64,000 nt of DNA from Marinilongibacter aquaticus (GCF_020149935.1 NZ_CP083757.1:3621501-3685500), one strand, 5' to 3'; shown: positions 1 through 9,290, numbered from the stretch's first letter. Notes: generated by a model from the sequence alone, not told the origin. Numbers and translations are program-made.

Positions 1-15
1 TACAAAATTATTACC

Positions 16-66
16 CTACCAATTTGGTAGATTAATCTAAAAAACATCGCTTTTCTTCTATCTTTG
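16..66 (+). promoter_or_regulatory. Palindrome and TAnnTTTG element upstream of nuoI
   Basis: CTACCA-ATT-TGGTAG (16-30) is a perfect 6-bp inverted repeat. TATCTTTG (59-66) matches the Bacteroidetes -7 box TAnnTTTG but ends only 4 bp before the nuoI ATG, so a transcript from it would be almost leaderless. No convincing -33 box lies 19-20 bp upstream. The palindrome may instead be a terminator remnant or an operator from the preceding gene. Confidence 0.35.
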
Positions 67-70
67 CACC

Positions 71-1465
71 ATGTCATATTTCGGCGATATAAAACGAGGG
101 ATCAGGACGACGGCACAGGGCATGAAGCTGACTTGGAAGCACCTTGTGCAAGCTCGTGTTTCGCGTGCCGCTAAGGATATCCGAAAGGAAGGCTACTTTT
201 CTTTGGATAAAGGCACGGTAACCATTCAATACCCTCACCAAAGCATTCCTGTACCCGACAACGGTCGATACCAGCTCGATTGTGAAATCGACGATTGTAT
301 TGTGTGCGACAAATGTGCCAAGGTTTGTCCCGTCAACTGTATCGATATCGAGGCGATAAAGTCTTCTGAGGTCATTCGACATACTTCCGACGGCTCGGCT
401 GTGCGTCTTTATGCCGCCAAGTTCGATATCGACATGGCCAAGTGTTGCTTTTGCGGACTTTGCACAACGGTTTGTCCAACGGAGTGTTTGACCATGAATA
501 GTGAATATGACTATTCTGTGATCGATATTCGTGACCTTAATTTTGCTTTCGCGAATTTGACTCAGGAGGAGGCGACGGAAAAACGCGAGCTTTACGAGCA
601 ATTCGTTGCCGAAAAGGAAGCTTTGAAAAAAGAAGCGGCTCAAGCTGCCAAGCCTGCCGTTACAGGTAAAAAGCCCGTTTTTGCTCCGAAAAAGGCAAGT
701 CCGAAAGCGGATGTCGAGACAAGCCCCAGTGCCAAACCGAAGCCTGTTTTCAAGCCCAAAGCTCCACAAACGAAAGATACAGAAGCAAAACGACCAGTAT
801 TCAAGCCCAATATCAAACCGAAATCGTCGGAAGAAGAGGGGGCTAAGCCAAAACCTGTGTTTAAACCTACTGTAAAACCAAAGTCCTCGGAAGGAGAGAC
901 TAAGGCGAAGGCCGCTTTCAAGCCTACGATAAAGCCGAAAGCGGAGAGTGAAGAAACGGTCAATAAACCTGTTTTTAAGCCAAGCATAAAACCAAAGTCC
1001 TCGGAAGGAGAGACTAAGGCGAAGGCCGCTTTCAAGCCTACGATAAAGCCGAAAGCGGAGAGTGAAGAAACGGTCAATAAACCTGTTTTTAAGCCAAGCA
1101 TAAAACCAAAGTCCTCGGAAGGAGAGACTAAGGCGAAGGCCGCTTTCAAGCCTACGATAAAGCCGAAAGCGGAGAGTGAAGAAACGGTCAATAAACCTGT
1201 TTTTAAGCCAAGCATAAAACCAAAGTCCTCGGAAGGAGAGGCTAGGGCGAAGGCCGCTTTCAAGCCTACGATAAAGCCGAAAGCGGAGAGTGAAGAAACG
1301 GCGAACAAGCCTGTTTTTAAGCCAAGTATAAAACCTAAGTCTTCGGAAGGGGAAGCTAAGGCAAAGCCTGCTTTCAAGCCTACGATAAAGCCGAAGTCTT
1401 CAGAAGAAGGTGCGGAGAAACCTAAGCCTGCTTTCAAGCCGACCATTAAACCCAAACAGAAATAG
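71..1465 (+). CDS. nuoI: NADH-quinone oxidoreductase subunit I with long repetitive C-terminal tail
   Basis: NuoI carries the two [4Fe-4S] clusters (N6a/N6b) in the peripheral arm of respiratory complex I. Two ferredoxin motifs CxxCxxCxxxCP are present at C76/C79/C82/C86 and C125/C128/C131/C135. The conserved part ends near residue 190; NuoI is usually about 150-240 aa. From about residue 200 to 464 the chain is a low-complexity basic tail built of KPxFKPxIKPK and KSSEGE/AESEET blocks, encoded by a 114-bp tandem repeat. The gene is followed with no gap by nuoJ and nuoK, so the identity is secure. The tail is the odd part; its function is unknown. Confidence 0.95.
   Translation: MSYFGDIKRGIRTTAQGMKLTWKHLVQARVSRAAKDIRKEGYFSLDKGTVTIQYPHQSIPVPDNGRYQLDCEIDDCIVCDKCAKVCPVNCIDIEAIKSSEVIRHTSDGSAVRLYAAKFDIDMAKCCFCGLCTTVCPTECLTMNSEYDYSVIDIRDLNFAFANLTQEEATEKRELYEQFVAEKEALKKEAAQAAKPAVTGKKPVFAPKKASPKADVETSPSAKPKPVFKPKAPQTKDTEAKRPVFKPNIKPKSSEEEGAKPKPVFKPTVKPKSSEGETKAKAAFKPTIKPKAESEETVNKPVFKPSIKPKSSEGETKAKAAFKPTIKPKAESEETVNKPVFKPSIKPKSSEGETKAKAAFKPTIKPKAESEETVNKPVFKPSIKPKSSEGEARAKAAFKPTIKPKAESEETANKPVFKPSIKPKSSEGEAKAKPAFKPTIKPKSSEEGAEKPKPAFKPTIKPKQK
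881..1440 (+). repeat. 114-bp tandem repeat inside nuoI
   Basis: Units start at 881, 995, 1109, 1223 and 1337 (the last partial), each 114 bp = 38 codons. The first three units appear identical, the fourth has a few substitutions and the fifth is more diverged. Copy number is likely to vary between strains through slippage or unequal recombination; the unit is a multiple of three, so the frame is kept. Confidence 0.95.
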
Positions 1466-1996
1466 ATGAATATGGGTTTTTCAGAATTGGTTTGGTTAAA
1501 TTATTTCGTGTTCGGCCTCTTTAGTGCAGGGGCTTTGGGCGGAGGTTTGTATTTGTTCTTCACGAAAAATATTTTGCATGGGGCCTATGGTCTCATGGTG
1601 TCCTTAGTTTCGATAGCGGGCCTGTTTCTCGTGTGTCATGCCGAGTTTGTAGCCATATCGCAGGTCATGATTTATGTTGGGGGAATTCTTATTCTCATAA
1701 TGTTCAGCATTATGTTGTCGGCGAAGGGAAAGTACAAACGCGATGCCCTTGAAGTACGGAACGTAAACAGCCTGCCTTCTTTGTTGTTGGCCCTGATTTT
1801 GGGCAGTGGGCTGGTTTTTTTTGTCAGTCAGTTAAAATGGTTTGGCGAAGGTTTGGAGATGCAGGAAGAACACAACGCCATTCGTGACCTGGGACTTAGT
1901 CTGATGACCAATCAAGTGCTCATTCTCGAACTTGTCGGCATATTACTTTTGTTGGTTTTGATAGGGGCCTCTTATATTGCAAAGAACCATGAATAG
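1466..1996 (+). CDS. nuoJ: NADH-quinone oxidoreductase subunit J
   Basis: Membrane subunit of complex I, 176 aa with about five hydrophobic segments and the typical NuoJ stretch around VGGILILIMF (near residue 71). It starts directly after the nuoI stop codon (TAG then ATG) and overlaps the start of nuoK by 8 bp, as usual in nuo operons. The acidic loop near residues 130-140 and a last hydrophobic helix complete the fold. Nothing unusual. Confidence 0.93.
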   Translation: MNMGFSELVWLNYFVFGLFSAGALGGGLYLFFTKNILHGAYGLMVSLVSIAGLFLVCHAEFVAISQVMIYVGGILILIMFSIMLSAKGKYKRDALEVRNVNSLPSLLLALILGSGLVFFVSQLKWFGEGLEMQEEHNAIRDLGLSLMTNQVLILELVGILLLLVLIGASYIAKNHE

Positions 1997-2291
1997 TACT
2001 TTTTTTATTGTTGTATCCAGTTTGCTTTTTGCCATCGGTTTTGCGGTGACCATTACCAAGAAAAACCTGATAATGGTTTTGATGGGTTTAGAGCTGATGT
2101 TGAATTCGGTGAACATCAATTTTGTGGCTTTTTCGAGAAGACTGCCCAATCCGTCTGAACCTCAGCTTTTTGCCTTGTTCATTATGGTGATCGCGGCCTG
2201 TGAAGTGGCGATAGGCTTGGCGATAATTATGAAGCTCCGCGATTATTATTTCACGGTGAATCCAGATAAAATTGAAGAATTAAAGCATTAA
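1989..2291 (+). CDS. nuoK: NADH-quinone oxidoreductase subunit K
   Basis: Small membrane subunit of complex I (MrpC-like) with three predicted transmembrane helices. The ATG at 1989 gives 100 aa, the usual NuoK length; a TTG four codons upstream is open but less likely. The LMGLELMLNSVNINFVAF segment contains the conserved membrane-embedded glutamate of helix 2, and a second glutamate lies in AACEVAIGL. The operon continues outside the window upstream; downstream genes (nuoL and others) are not here, as a tRNA follows. Confidence 0.95.
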   Translation: MNSTFFIVVSSLLFAIGFAVTITKKNLIMVLMGLELMLNSVNINFVAFSRRLPNPSEPQLFALFIMVIAACEVAIGLAIIMKLRDYYFTVNPDKIEELKH

Positions 2292-2294
2292 AAT

Positions 2295-2325
2295 TTTGTA
2301 ATAAATAAAATGACTGCTACATTTG
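2295..2325 (+). promoter_or_regulatory. Promoter of tRNA-Arg (TTTG-N19-TAnnTTTG)
   Basis: TTTG at 2295-2298 and TACATTTG at 2318-2325 are separated by 19 bp, a full match to the Bacteroidetes housekeeping promoter. Transcription would start near 2332, just before the mature tRNA at 2341. Confidence 0.8.
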
Positions 2326-2340
2326 CAGTCCCAAATAAAT

Positions 2341-2414
2341 GGCCTCCTAGCTCAACTGAATAGAGCACTTGATTACGGCTCAAGAGGTTGCAGGTTTGAC
2401 TCCTGCGGAGGTCA
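2341..2414 (+). tRNA. tRNA-Arg(ACG)
   Basis: A 74-nt cloverleaf: acceptor GGCCTCC (2341-2347) pairs with GGAGGTC (2407-2413, one G-T pair); D stem GCTC/GAGC; anticodon stem CTTGA/TCAAG with loop TTACGGC giving anticodon ACG (2375-2377); T stem GCAGG/CCTGC; discriminator A at 2414. The prophage reconstitutes the 3' end, so the tRNA stays intact. Confidence 0.95.
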
Positions 2415-2415
2415 C
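2393..2415 (+). other. attL core
   Basis: The 23-bp sequence from GGTTTGACT through GGAGGTCAC lies in the T arm and acceptor stem of the tRNA and is repeated exactly at 58232-58254. It marks the left prophage junction. Confidence 0.93.
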
Positions 2416-2455
2416 AAGAGTAAAGGCTTGATATTCAGGTTTTTACAACTGGTTA

Positions 2456-2508
2456 AGAGGTCGGTCTAGTCAAAAATGACAAATAAATGACACCGACCTC
2501 TATTTTTT
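2456..2508 (+). terminator. Hairpin with T-run after tRNA-Arg
   Basis: AGAGGTCGGT (2456-2465) pairs perfectly with ACCGACCTCT (2492-2501) and a run of seven T follows. It probably ends the tRNA transcript inside the prophage, replacing the host terminator now at 58260. It overlaps the ATG at 2487, which argues against that codon as the integrase start. Confidence 0.6.
2474..2492 (+). other. Integrase arm-type site candidates (attL side)
   Basis: Two copies of AAATGACA at 2474-2481 and 2485-2492 are 11 bp apart, one helical turn. The same octamer occurs twice inside attR (58118, 58136). Position inside the prophage next to both cores suggests binding sites for the integrase N-terminal domain. 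Confidence 0.5.
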
Positions 2509-2531
2509 TGGCCGAAACCCGAAAACTGATC

Positions 2532-3686
2532 ATGGCTGAAGAATCATATCCCTACAAACCACCACGTATAGCCAAGCCAAAGGACGGTGACCTGTCGAAG
2601 CAATGGTTTGTCGAATACTATGTCTGGGACTACACCGCCAAAAGGCTGAAACGCAAACGCATTGTACTTTCTCAGCCCACCAAGAAACTCCGAATCGCTG
2701 AGGGAGAGAAGATTTCAAAGGAGATTCTTGAAGTTCTGGTCAACGGTGCCTACATCAATGGCCCGGCACCAAAGGACGAAAAAAGCAAGGAAGGTCCGAG
2801 AACATTGGACGGCCTGCTGGATGAATACCTAGATTACCTCAAGATTTACGCGGAGTTCTCCACTTGGAGAACCAGGAGGACGCATATACGCACCCTTAAG
2901 AAATACCTCACAGGCTTGGGGCTGATCGAGACCATAATGCCGGAAGAGGTTGACAAAATTATGGTAAACCGTTTTGCCGTGGCATTGCTCGAACAGTATG
3001 AATTGAGCAACAGGGGGCGGAACAACACCATTTTGGAACTGGCCACGGTGTTCAATAAATTCGTTTCTGACGGAATCATAGATAAAAACCCATTCACCGG
3101 CATTCGGAGCCTGCCGGCACCGGCCAAAAAGCATACGGCATTCAGGCCGTACCAGGTGCATGCATTCAAGCAGGCGGCCGTCAAGGACCCTCAGCTTTGG
3201 CTTGCCGTCCAGTTCATCTATTATACGGCAATCCGGCCCCGTAAGGAATTGCGGCTGCTTCGAGTGCGGGACATCCTGCCGAGTACGATCGTGATAAACT
3301 GGAAGACCGCAAAAGCAAAGAGGACCGACCATATTCGGATTCCCGAAGAGTTCCAAAAAGTGCTGGAGGCCTCGGGTGTGCGTAAATTCGATATGGAATA
3401 CTATGTTTTCGGCGAAGATGGACAGCCGGGGCCAAAACCATTGGGCGAAAAGAATCTCTACGACCGGCACACGAAAATACTGAAAGAGATCAAGGCCGAT
3501 GGCATGGACATCGATTTCTACTCCTGGAAACATACAGGTGCAATCGCACTTTGGGAGGCGACACAGGACATGTACCTGATAAAAGAGCACATGAGGCATA
3601 CCAGTCTTTCGGCAACCATAAAATACCTAAGAGATCTTGGCATTTTCGTGGACTACGGAAAAATACACCGCTTTCCGAAAATCTAG
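2532..3686 (+). CDS. Tyrosine-recombinase integrase
   Basis: Site-specific recombinase that would catalyse integration and excision at the tRNA core. With the ATG at 2532 it has 384 aa: an N-terminal arm-binding region, a SAM-like core-binding domain (about 90-190) and a catalytic domain. Visible catalytic residues are R235 (AIRPRKE), a lysine region near 258-263, K333-H334 (YSWKHTG, in place of the usual HxLRH), H356 (MRHTS) and the nucleophile Y365 (TIKYL). The open frame reaches an ATG at 2487, but that codon lies in the hairpin after the tRNA. It is the only clearly phage-enzyme gene on the plus strand at this end and converges on the last tail gene with a 4-bp overlap. Confidence 0.93.
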   Translation: MAEESYPYKPPRIAKPKDGDLSKQWFVEYYVWDYTAKRLKRKRIVLSQPTKKLRIAEGEKISKEILEVLVNGAYINGPAPKDEKSKEGPRTLDGLLDEYLDYLKIYAEFSTWRTRRTHIRTLKKYLTGLGLIETIMPEEVDKIMVNRFAVALLEQYELSNRGRNNTILELATVFNKFVSDGIIDKNPFTGIRSLPAPAKKHTAFRPYQVHAFKQAAVKDPQLWLAVQFIYYTAIRPRKELRLLRVRDILPSTIVINWKTAKAKRTDHIRIPEEFQKVLEASGVRKFDMEYYVFGEDGQPGPKPLGEKNLYDRHTKILKEIKADGMDIDFYSWKHTGAIALWEATQDMYLIKEHMRHTSLSATIKYLRDLGIFVDYGKIHRFPKI

Positions 3687-5089
3687 ATTTTCCACAGGTC
3701 GAGAAGAACACCCTGTTTGTTCGGCAATGTGATCTTCTGATCGCCGACCAAATAATTGTACCCCTGAACATGCACTTTCAGCAATTCACCCGAGCGTCTG
3801 TGCGTATCGAGCAATGACATGTCATACGCGGACAGGTGTGCAATCTCCTGATGGAAATGCGTGTTTTTCCTGAACTTCTCGTATTCGCTCCAGTACACGT
3901 CTTTCAGGCCGCCTGCGGCATTCCAGTTCAGGCTGTGCCCGGACAGGGCGGACGATGAGGCCAATGGCACGCCGGAGACGAGATCATTCCAGAAGAGGAG
4001 TCTGGGGCTGAAGGTGTTGCTTTTGAATCCGTCATCCGTGGTGATTCCCTCTTGGCTGGCTTTCGGTTTCCCTGAGTCCATAACCAATGTCGAGAACTGC
4101 GTGCTGATTTCGAAAAGTTCAGACCCCGCGGACTCCTCGGCGGTATAGCCTTTCATCGAATCGGGAATGTCCTTGACTTCACCGTCGGAGCTGTCCACGG
4201 TCCAGTCAAGTTTCAGCCTGTTGTTCAGGATTGGGGTCTTGTTCCCGAGCTTTCTGAATTTATGCGACCAGTCCACAGTAGTCGGGGCCGAAAGGTAGTC
4301 CCTGGAGAATTCCATTTTTATTTCCTTTTTCCACGGGTTTGGCCAGATGGCCAAATTGAACAGCTTCCTGAGCTCCTTTATCAACTCCCTGATCGTCATG
4401 TCCGGCAAATGAAGCCCAGGTTTTATTTCGGATAGCCCGTCAAGGCAGCGGGTATTGTAGAAGATCAGAGCCGACGTGTCGGGATCGGTGAAGAAATCAC
4501 CCGTGAAACTCACACCGGTTATACGGGTCAACTCCGAAAAGATATATTTCACGAAAAAAAAAGGTACAAATGGCGATTCAAGGTATTCACCACCGCTGTA
4601 TCTGTTCACTTCGCCTGCATATCCAACCGCATCACGACCATAGAAAAGTGGATTTTGAACCGTGGGCCAGCAAAATGGGGAAAATTCGGGGAAGGCTGAT
4701 GCGTAGGTCGGAGCCGTGGCCGGAAAAGCATTGAAAGGCAATTGCCTTAAGGAAACCGAATCGAAATCGCCGAACATTCCGGCAAGGTTTTCGGTATAGA
4801 CAAGTTCGAAGCCCGAATCCGAAAGACCGACGATAGGTACATAGCCGCGGTCGAGAACCCTTCCCTTGAATGCCAACTCGGCACGGTATTCACGGAATTT
4901 GTAGGGCACGAACCGGTTTCCGTAAAAATCGAATATCGCGTTGTTCTCCGGTGTTTTCGGAACTGTGAAGTTGACTATTCGAGAGCCTCTAATCCCTTCA
5001 AAATCGAGCAACGGGTTAAACCGCTCCAACAATACTTTGAATTCAACAGGGAGGTTGAGGGGCTTGCCGTTTATCAGAAATTGAATCAT
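3683..5089 (-). CDS. Putative distal tail / baseplate protein
   Basis: A 468-aa protein with no signal peptide or membrane segment and a beta-rich, Trp/Tyr/Phe-containing composition. It begins MIQFLINGKPLNLP and has a motif near residues 30-50 (RGSRIVNFTVPKTPEN) that reads like the wall of a tail-tube-like beta domain. It is the last gene of the tail region, directly downstream of the tape measure gene, the place of Dit/Tal-type proteins in siphoviruses. The ATG at 5089 is preferred because upstream codons run into a terminator hairpin. Family identity was not recognised; the call rests on position. Confidence 0.5.
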   Translation of the reverse strand: MIQFLINGKPLNLPVEFKVLLERFNPLLDFEGIRGSRIVNFTVPKTPENNAIFDFYGNRFVPYKFREYRAELAFKGRVLDRGYVPIVGLSDSGFELVYTENLAGMFGDFDSVSLRQLPFNAFPATAPTYASAFPEFSPFCWPTVQNPLFYGRDAVGYAGEVNRYSGGEYLESPFVPFFFVKYIFSELTRITGVSFTGDFFTDPDTSALIFYNTRCLDGLSEIKPGLHLPDMTIRELIKELRKLFNLAIWPNPWKKEIKMEFSRDYLSAPTTVDWSHKFRKLGNKTPILNNRLKLDWTVDSSDGEVKDIPDSMKGYTAEESAGSELFEISTQFSTLVMDSGKPKASQEGITTDDGFKSNTFSPRLLFWNDLVSGVPLASSSALSGHSLNWNAAGGLKDVYWSEYEKFRKNTHFHQEIAHLSAYDMSLLDTHRRSGELLKVHVQGYNYLVGDQKITLPNKQGVLLDLWKI

Positions 5090-5141
5090 TGCTGCTTTTT
5101 GGGTCAAATCTGGGGCAGCGATCCGGCACTTGGAAGGGCAT

Positions 5142-5177
5142 AAATAAAAGAAAACGGCCACTCAAAAAGTAGCCGCT
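5142..5177 (-). terminator. Terminator after the tape measure gene
   Basis: On the minus strand CGGCTAC (5175-5169) pairs with GTGGCCG (5161-5155; one T-G pair) around a 7-nt loop, followed by TTTTCTTTT. It separates the tape measure gene from the last tail gene. Confidence 0.7.
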
Positions 5178-5207
5178 TTGCATTTCAACTATTCAACCTT
5201 AAACAAT

Positions 5208-8200
5208 TTAGAAGTCACTGGCCATTGCAGCATTGTACTGTGCCTTTACGGCGGCATTGATTTCGTGAAGGGACAATGGGGGTTTATCCCGTATGTCCTC
5301 AAGCAGCATCGTATGTGCGTTGCTTTGCTTCATTTCATCCAAGAGTTTCGAAAGGAGTTCTAATACCAAGGGGTCCTGATTGTTTCCTCTTGCCGACAGA
5401 TTTGGCAATAAGCCGCCATTCGCAAAACTGTTGGGCGATGCGTAATTCATCATGTTGCCGTTTCGGGAAATCTTGGCACCTTTCATGTGCATGCTGCTAG
5501 TAAGAAGGCTGTCCACCAAATCTTTATTGTTCGCATAGGTGGCACGCGATAAAATAGGTTCTCCACCCTCGATTTCACCTACTGGGCGATTCGAAAGGTT
5601 ATCCCAAAGCGTAATGCCGCCCTGTGAATGCAAGGCACCTTGGGGGATAATTCCACCGCTTCCGAATCCACGGGGGCTGTTTGATCCAGTATTTGTATTA
5701 CTTGAATTTGAAGTGCTGTTGTTATTCGAAGATGGTATTACAATACTTCCTGCGAGTGCATTTATTTGATTCAATTGTGCCATTATATTATTCAGTTGCT
5801 CAGCTGTGATGATACCTTGCTGATATGCCTTGAATGCAGCATTTCGGATGTCTTCATATCCAGCAATCATAAGATCCTTCATACGTTCAAAAGAAGCTGC
5901 AAGTGCCGCATCTTTTTCCTCACCCAATCTTTGCAATTCTGCATTATGTCTAGCTGCCTCTGATTCCAATTCAGAATTTCTATCCAATTCACGTTGTATA
6001 TCAGCAGCCTTTTTTTCTATGGCCAAAAGTTCCAAACGATCATTGATTTCGTTCTGAATTTTCTCAGTTTCTGAATATTCTTTCCTTTTTTGGCCTTCGT
6101 TGTTCACGATAAATTCCAATTCCGAATTGTACCAATTTTGCAGGTCGGCCAATGCTTTTGCTCTAGCATCACGGGCTGCATTGATGGCATCAATTTGGGC
6201 TTGATCCATTCCTGAAGTAATCTCCATGTCGGCCAGTGCAAAAGTCTGCATAATCTGGCTTCGTTTAGCGGCATATTCCGACATGACACTTGTTTTGCTC
6301 TCTTCATTATTGATTAAGGCAAGAAGCTGTTCGCTTTGGCTTTCCAATAGGGCAAGAGTGTCCGCATCATATTGTTGATTTGCCATGAGAGATTCATAAT
6401 CATAGCGGGCATTTATATTGGCAATTGCCTTGTTGAAGAATTCATCTTCTAGACGTTTCTTTTCTTCGTAATTGGCTTTCACTAGATTGGCATACTTCAC
6501 TTCTGCTTCAATCAGCTTCGTATAGGGTTCGACTCCATTGGCCCTATCCATTTCGGCTGTTTTAGAAATGATTTCATCCATAATTTCCAGCTGTGATTGC
6601 ATTTGCTCTTCAATACTCTCATTACCGGTATAAATTGTGCCATAAATATCAGAGAGACTTGATATTGCAGAACTGAAACTATTAAACCGATCTTCGGCAC
6701 CATTCCACATGCTTTCTATTATCTGCTTCGAGCGTTCGATCTCATTTTGAAGTCGTTCCTGTTCTTGTTTCATTTTCAAAAATATTGTATCCACGACACC
6801 TTCGATAATAGAGAAAGCGGCGGCTACATAATCGCCTTTTGCCAATGCCGAAAGCATATTTTTAAACCCATTGGCAATGATTTTGCTTTCTTCATCCATG
6901 CTTTCGGTCATCTTGTCCAAAATCTTGCCGAAAAGCTGAAGGGATTTGTCACCTACTTCTTTACGCAAAGCCAATTGCTTTTTCAATTTGTCCTCAACTT
7001 GTTTTAACTCTTCATTGTTCAGCAAGTCAATTTCCTTATTGAAAAGTCTTCGGGCAATGATACCTTTTGCAAGGTATTCATCCCTGTTTTTGGATATTTC
7101 TTCTCTAGCCTCCTTGTCCAATTTCGCTGATGCATTGTTTAAATTTCGTACTGCTTCGAGTTTCTTAGCATTCGCTAATTTTTCTATTTGTTCCTTTTTT
7201 TCTTCATTGTCTTTTGCGGCCTCAAGTTGGTCAGATTTCCATTTTTCAATTTGTTCGTTTTCATGTCTGTAAATCAATTTTAAGAGGTCTTTACGGAGGT
7301 CGTAGCGTTTTTTCCCGTTTAGCTCTTCTGCTTCGATTGTATCTTCAAGAAGTTTCTTTTTTTGGTCAAATTCCCATCCTTGAACCTTTTGCGTCCATTC
7401 TTTCTGGGATTTGGCACGTTTTTTCCTATCTTCTTCTTCAAGCTTTTGAATGTCCGTCAGTAATTTACCTTTAAGTTCTTTTTGAAATTTGGCCTTAACT
7501 TCCTCTGAGGCTTCCGATTTTTCAATCGATTCAAGTTCGTCCTCATATTTTTGCATTAGTTTGATCTTGTTTCGTTCAAGTTCATCCTCGATACTGTCAG
7601 CCCAAGCCGCATCCATTTTTTTAATTAGTGTCCTAGTGTCATCATATTCCTTTTGAAGAAGTTTCTCCTTTTCTTTGGCTTCCTTTTCAGCAGCCTTTTT
7701 ACGTTTATCAAGTTCCTTTTGTGTTAATTTTGTTATCTTTTTTTGACCATTTTCTTGAGAAGCAACATAGTCATCCCAAGACATCGTTGCTTTAGATTGA
7801 ATGTCTTCTTGATCCTTCCAAATTTCAATGAAACTATTTCTTATATCACCAAAACTTTCTGAGGCAGAATCTTTCAATTCAATCCATTTCTTATTCAATC
7901 TCGTGGCGGCTTGTCCGGCCGTAGCGAAGTCACCTGTAATAAAATTTCCAACAACTTTGGCACCTTGTCCTAGCAATTCAAAAAATTGAATTGTTGATTT
8001 TATTCCTGCCACAACAGTTAAAAGAACAGATGGGATAATATTTAGAATACTCGCCAAAACCTTTACAGCAGTTCCCATATCAAAGGTTTTATCCCTGAAC
8101 GAAGGAAAAGCATCATAAAACAACTTGCTGCCTTCGCTTAAAAGTATGTTGTAGTATTTTGCCAATTGTTGAGCGAATACACTAAGAGGACCACTTTTTT

Positions 8201-9290
8201 CAATGAATTCAGATACAATATCAGAACCTCTTAGAAACATATCCAGTACAAAATGAAATATTGGCTTTAACTTTTCACCAAGACTTACAGCGATGAAATC
8301 TATTTTGTCACCTAAGTTACTCTGTTTCCCGGCAAGGCCTTCACTTATGTCGGCAGTAAGGCCCATAACACCGTTCATTTGCCCGAATTTATTAATAGCG
8401 GACAAAACTCCTTTTTCGGTACGATCAACTGTTTCGGTGACTCCATTGAATGTTAAACTAACCTTGTTGCCAGTGGTTTGTGCTTTTACGCCTATTTCAT
8501 TCCACCTTTCGGTATTATTAATGTCCTGAATGGCTTCAACAACTTGTCCAAAGTCCTTTTTCAAATAGTTTGAAAAGTCTGATATGGCGGTTATATCCCT
8601 GCTAGTTGGAAGAACGCCCCTACTTTTCAATTTGATAAAACTATCGGTCAATTCATCTACACTCCAGTTTGTTGTTGCTGCGGTAGTTTTGATCATTTCC
8701 ATAGCAGAGGTCGCCAATTGCTGACTACCAAGCATGTTTTTCAGGGTCGTATCATAGGCTTCAAATTTTGCCGTAATGTCAAAAATTTGTTTTCCAACTT
8801 CAATAATTTTACGACCAAATGCCAATATTGCGGTTATTGCAAAAGCACCAGCAATCCAACTTTTTAAGTTGCTCCATGTACTTTTTTGGGACTCAACTTC
8901 ATTTCCAGTTGAACGAATTGCTTTATTTGTTTCAGCCAGTTTTTGGTTTACGGGCTCTAACTTGGCCATCGTGTCCAACCACTCTTTACTGCCTATTTTT
9001 TGCTTTCTTAATTCGGAGTTTAAAGTTTTTCGATAAGCTACCAGTTCGTTCATACTGGCGTTGTTCACGTCCACGGCCTTGGCCTGTTCTTTCATGGCGG
9101 CCGTAGCATCATTTATTGTGGTTTTTATCTCACGCCACTCTTCGCTGTTTTTTTTCCCTTCCAATTCAAGAAGTGTCAGTTGCGATTTGAGGTCTTTCAC
9201 TCCTTTCGATAACGAGTCTATTGACTTCTCAGCATCGTCTCCCAATAACTCCACCCGTAAACGGGCAATGTCTTCCATCGTGTAGGCCAT
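5208..9290 (-). CDS. Tail tape measure protein
   Basis: A 1360-aa protein with long charged coiled-coil stretches (about residues 1-110, 520-800 and 860-1200), a hydrophobic middle with segments around residues 140-165 and 405-445, and a Ser/Asn/Gly-rich segment near 1220. This is the layout of phage tape measure proteins, which set tail length and help DNA passage. At about 0.15 nm per residue the tail would be near 200 nm (inference). The ATG at 9290 is preferred over a TTG two codons upstream. A late-promoter-like motif lies at 9343-9353. It is separated from the other tail genes by the island at 9.4-13.8 kb. Confidence 0.88.
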   Translation of the reverse strand: MAYTMEDIARLRVELLGDDAEKSIDSLSKGVKDLKSQLTLLELEGKKNSEEWREIKTTINDATAAMKEQAKAVDVNNASMNELVAYRKTLNSELRKQKIGSKEWLDTMAKLEPVNQKLAETNKAIRSTGNEVESQKSTWSNLKSWIAGAFAITAILAFGRKIIEVGKQIFDITAKFEAYDTTLKNMLGSQQLATSAMEMIKTTAATTNWSVDELTDSFIKLKSRGVLPTSRDITAISDFSNYLKKDFGQVVEAIQDINNTERWNEIGVKAQTTGNKVSLTFNGVTETVDRTEKGVLSAINKFGQMNGVMGLTADISEGLAGKQSNLGDKIDFIAVSLGEKLKPIFHFVLDMFLRGSDIVSEFIEKSGPLSVFAQQLAKYYNILLSEGSKLFYDAFPSFRDKTFDMGTAVKVLASILNIIPSVLLTVVAGIKSTIQFFELLGQGAKVVGNFITGDFATAGQAATRLNKKWIELKDSASESFGDIRNSFIEIWKDQEDIQSKATMSWDDYVASQENGQKKITKLTQKELDKRKKAAEKEAKEKEKLLQKEYDDTRTLIKKMDAAWADSIEDELERNKIKLMQKYEDELESIEKSEASEEVKAKFQKELKGKLLTDIQKLEEEDRKKRAKSQKEWTQKVQGWEFDQKKKLLEDTIEAEELNGKKRYDLRKDLLKLIYRHENEQIEKWKSDQLEAAKDNEEKKEQIEKLANAKKLEAVRNLNNASAKLDKEAREEISKNRDEYLAKGIIARRLFNKEIDLLNNEELKQVEDKLKKQLALRKEVGDKSLQLFGKILDKMTESMDEESKIIANGFKNMLSALAKGDYVAAAFSIIEGVVDTIFLKMKQEQERLQNEIERSKQIIESMWNGAEDRFNSFSSAISSLSDIYGTIYTGNESIEEQMQSQLEIMDEIISKTAEMDRANGVEPYTKLIEAEVKYANLVKANYEEKKRLEDEFFNKAIANINARYDYESLMANQQYDADTLALLESQSEQLLALINNEESKTSVMSEYAAKRSQIMQTFALADMEITSGMDQAQIDAINAARDARAKALADLQNWYNSELEFIVNNEGQKRKEYSETEKIQNEINDRLELLAIEKKAADIQRELDRNSELESEAARHNAELQRLGEEKDAALAASFERMKDLMIAGYEDIRNAAFKAYQQGIITAEQLNNIMAQLNQINALAGSIVIPSSNNNSTSNSSNTNTGSNSPRGFGSGGIIPQGALHSQGGITLWDNLSNRPVGEIEGGEPILSRATYANNKDLVDSLLTSSMHMKGAKISRNGNMMNYASPNSFANGGLLPNLSARGNNQDPLVLELLSKLLDEMKQSNAHTMLLEDIRDKPPLSLHEINAAVKAQYNAAMASDF

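Noticed and set aside
640-1455. Long minus-strand open frame opposite nuoI (271 codons)
   Set aside because: It is the antisense of the Lys/Pro repeat; the repeat length is a multiple of three, so open frames appear on both strands. The plus strand holds the Fe-S motifs.
2487-2531. Integrase start at the upstream ATG
   Set aside because: The codon lies in the stem of the hairpin that ends the tRNA transcript and overlaps the arm-type octamers; the ATG at 2532 gives a normal integrase.
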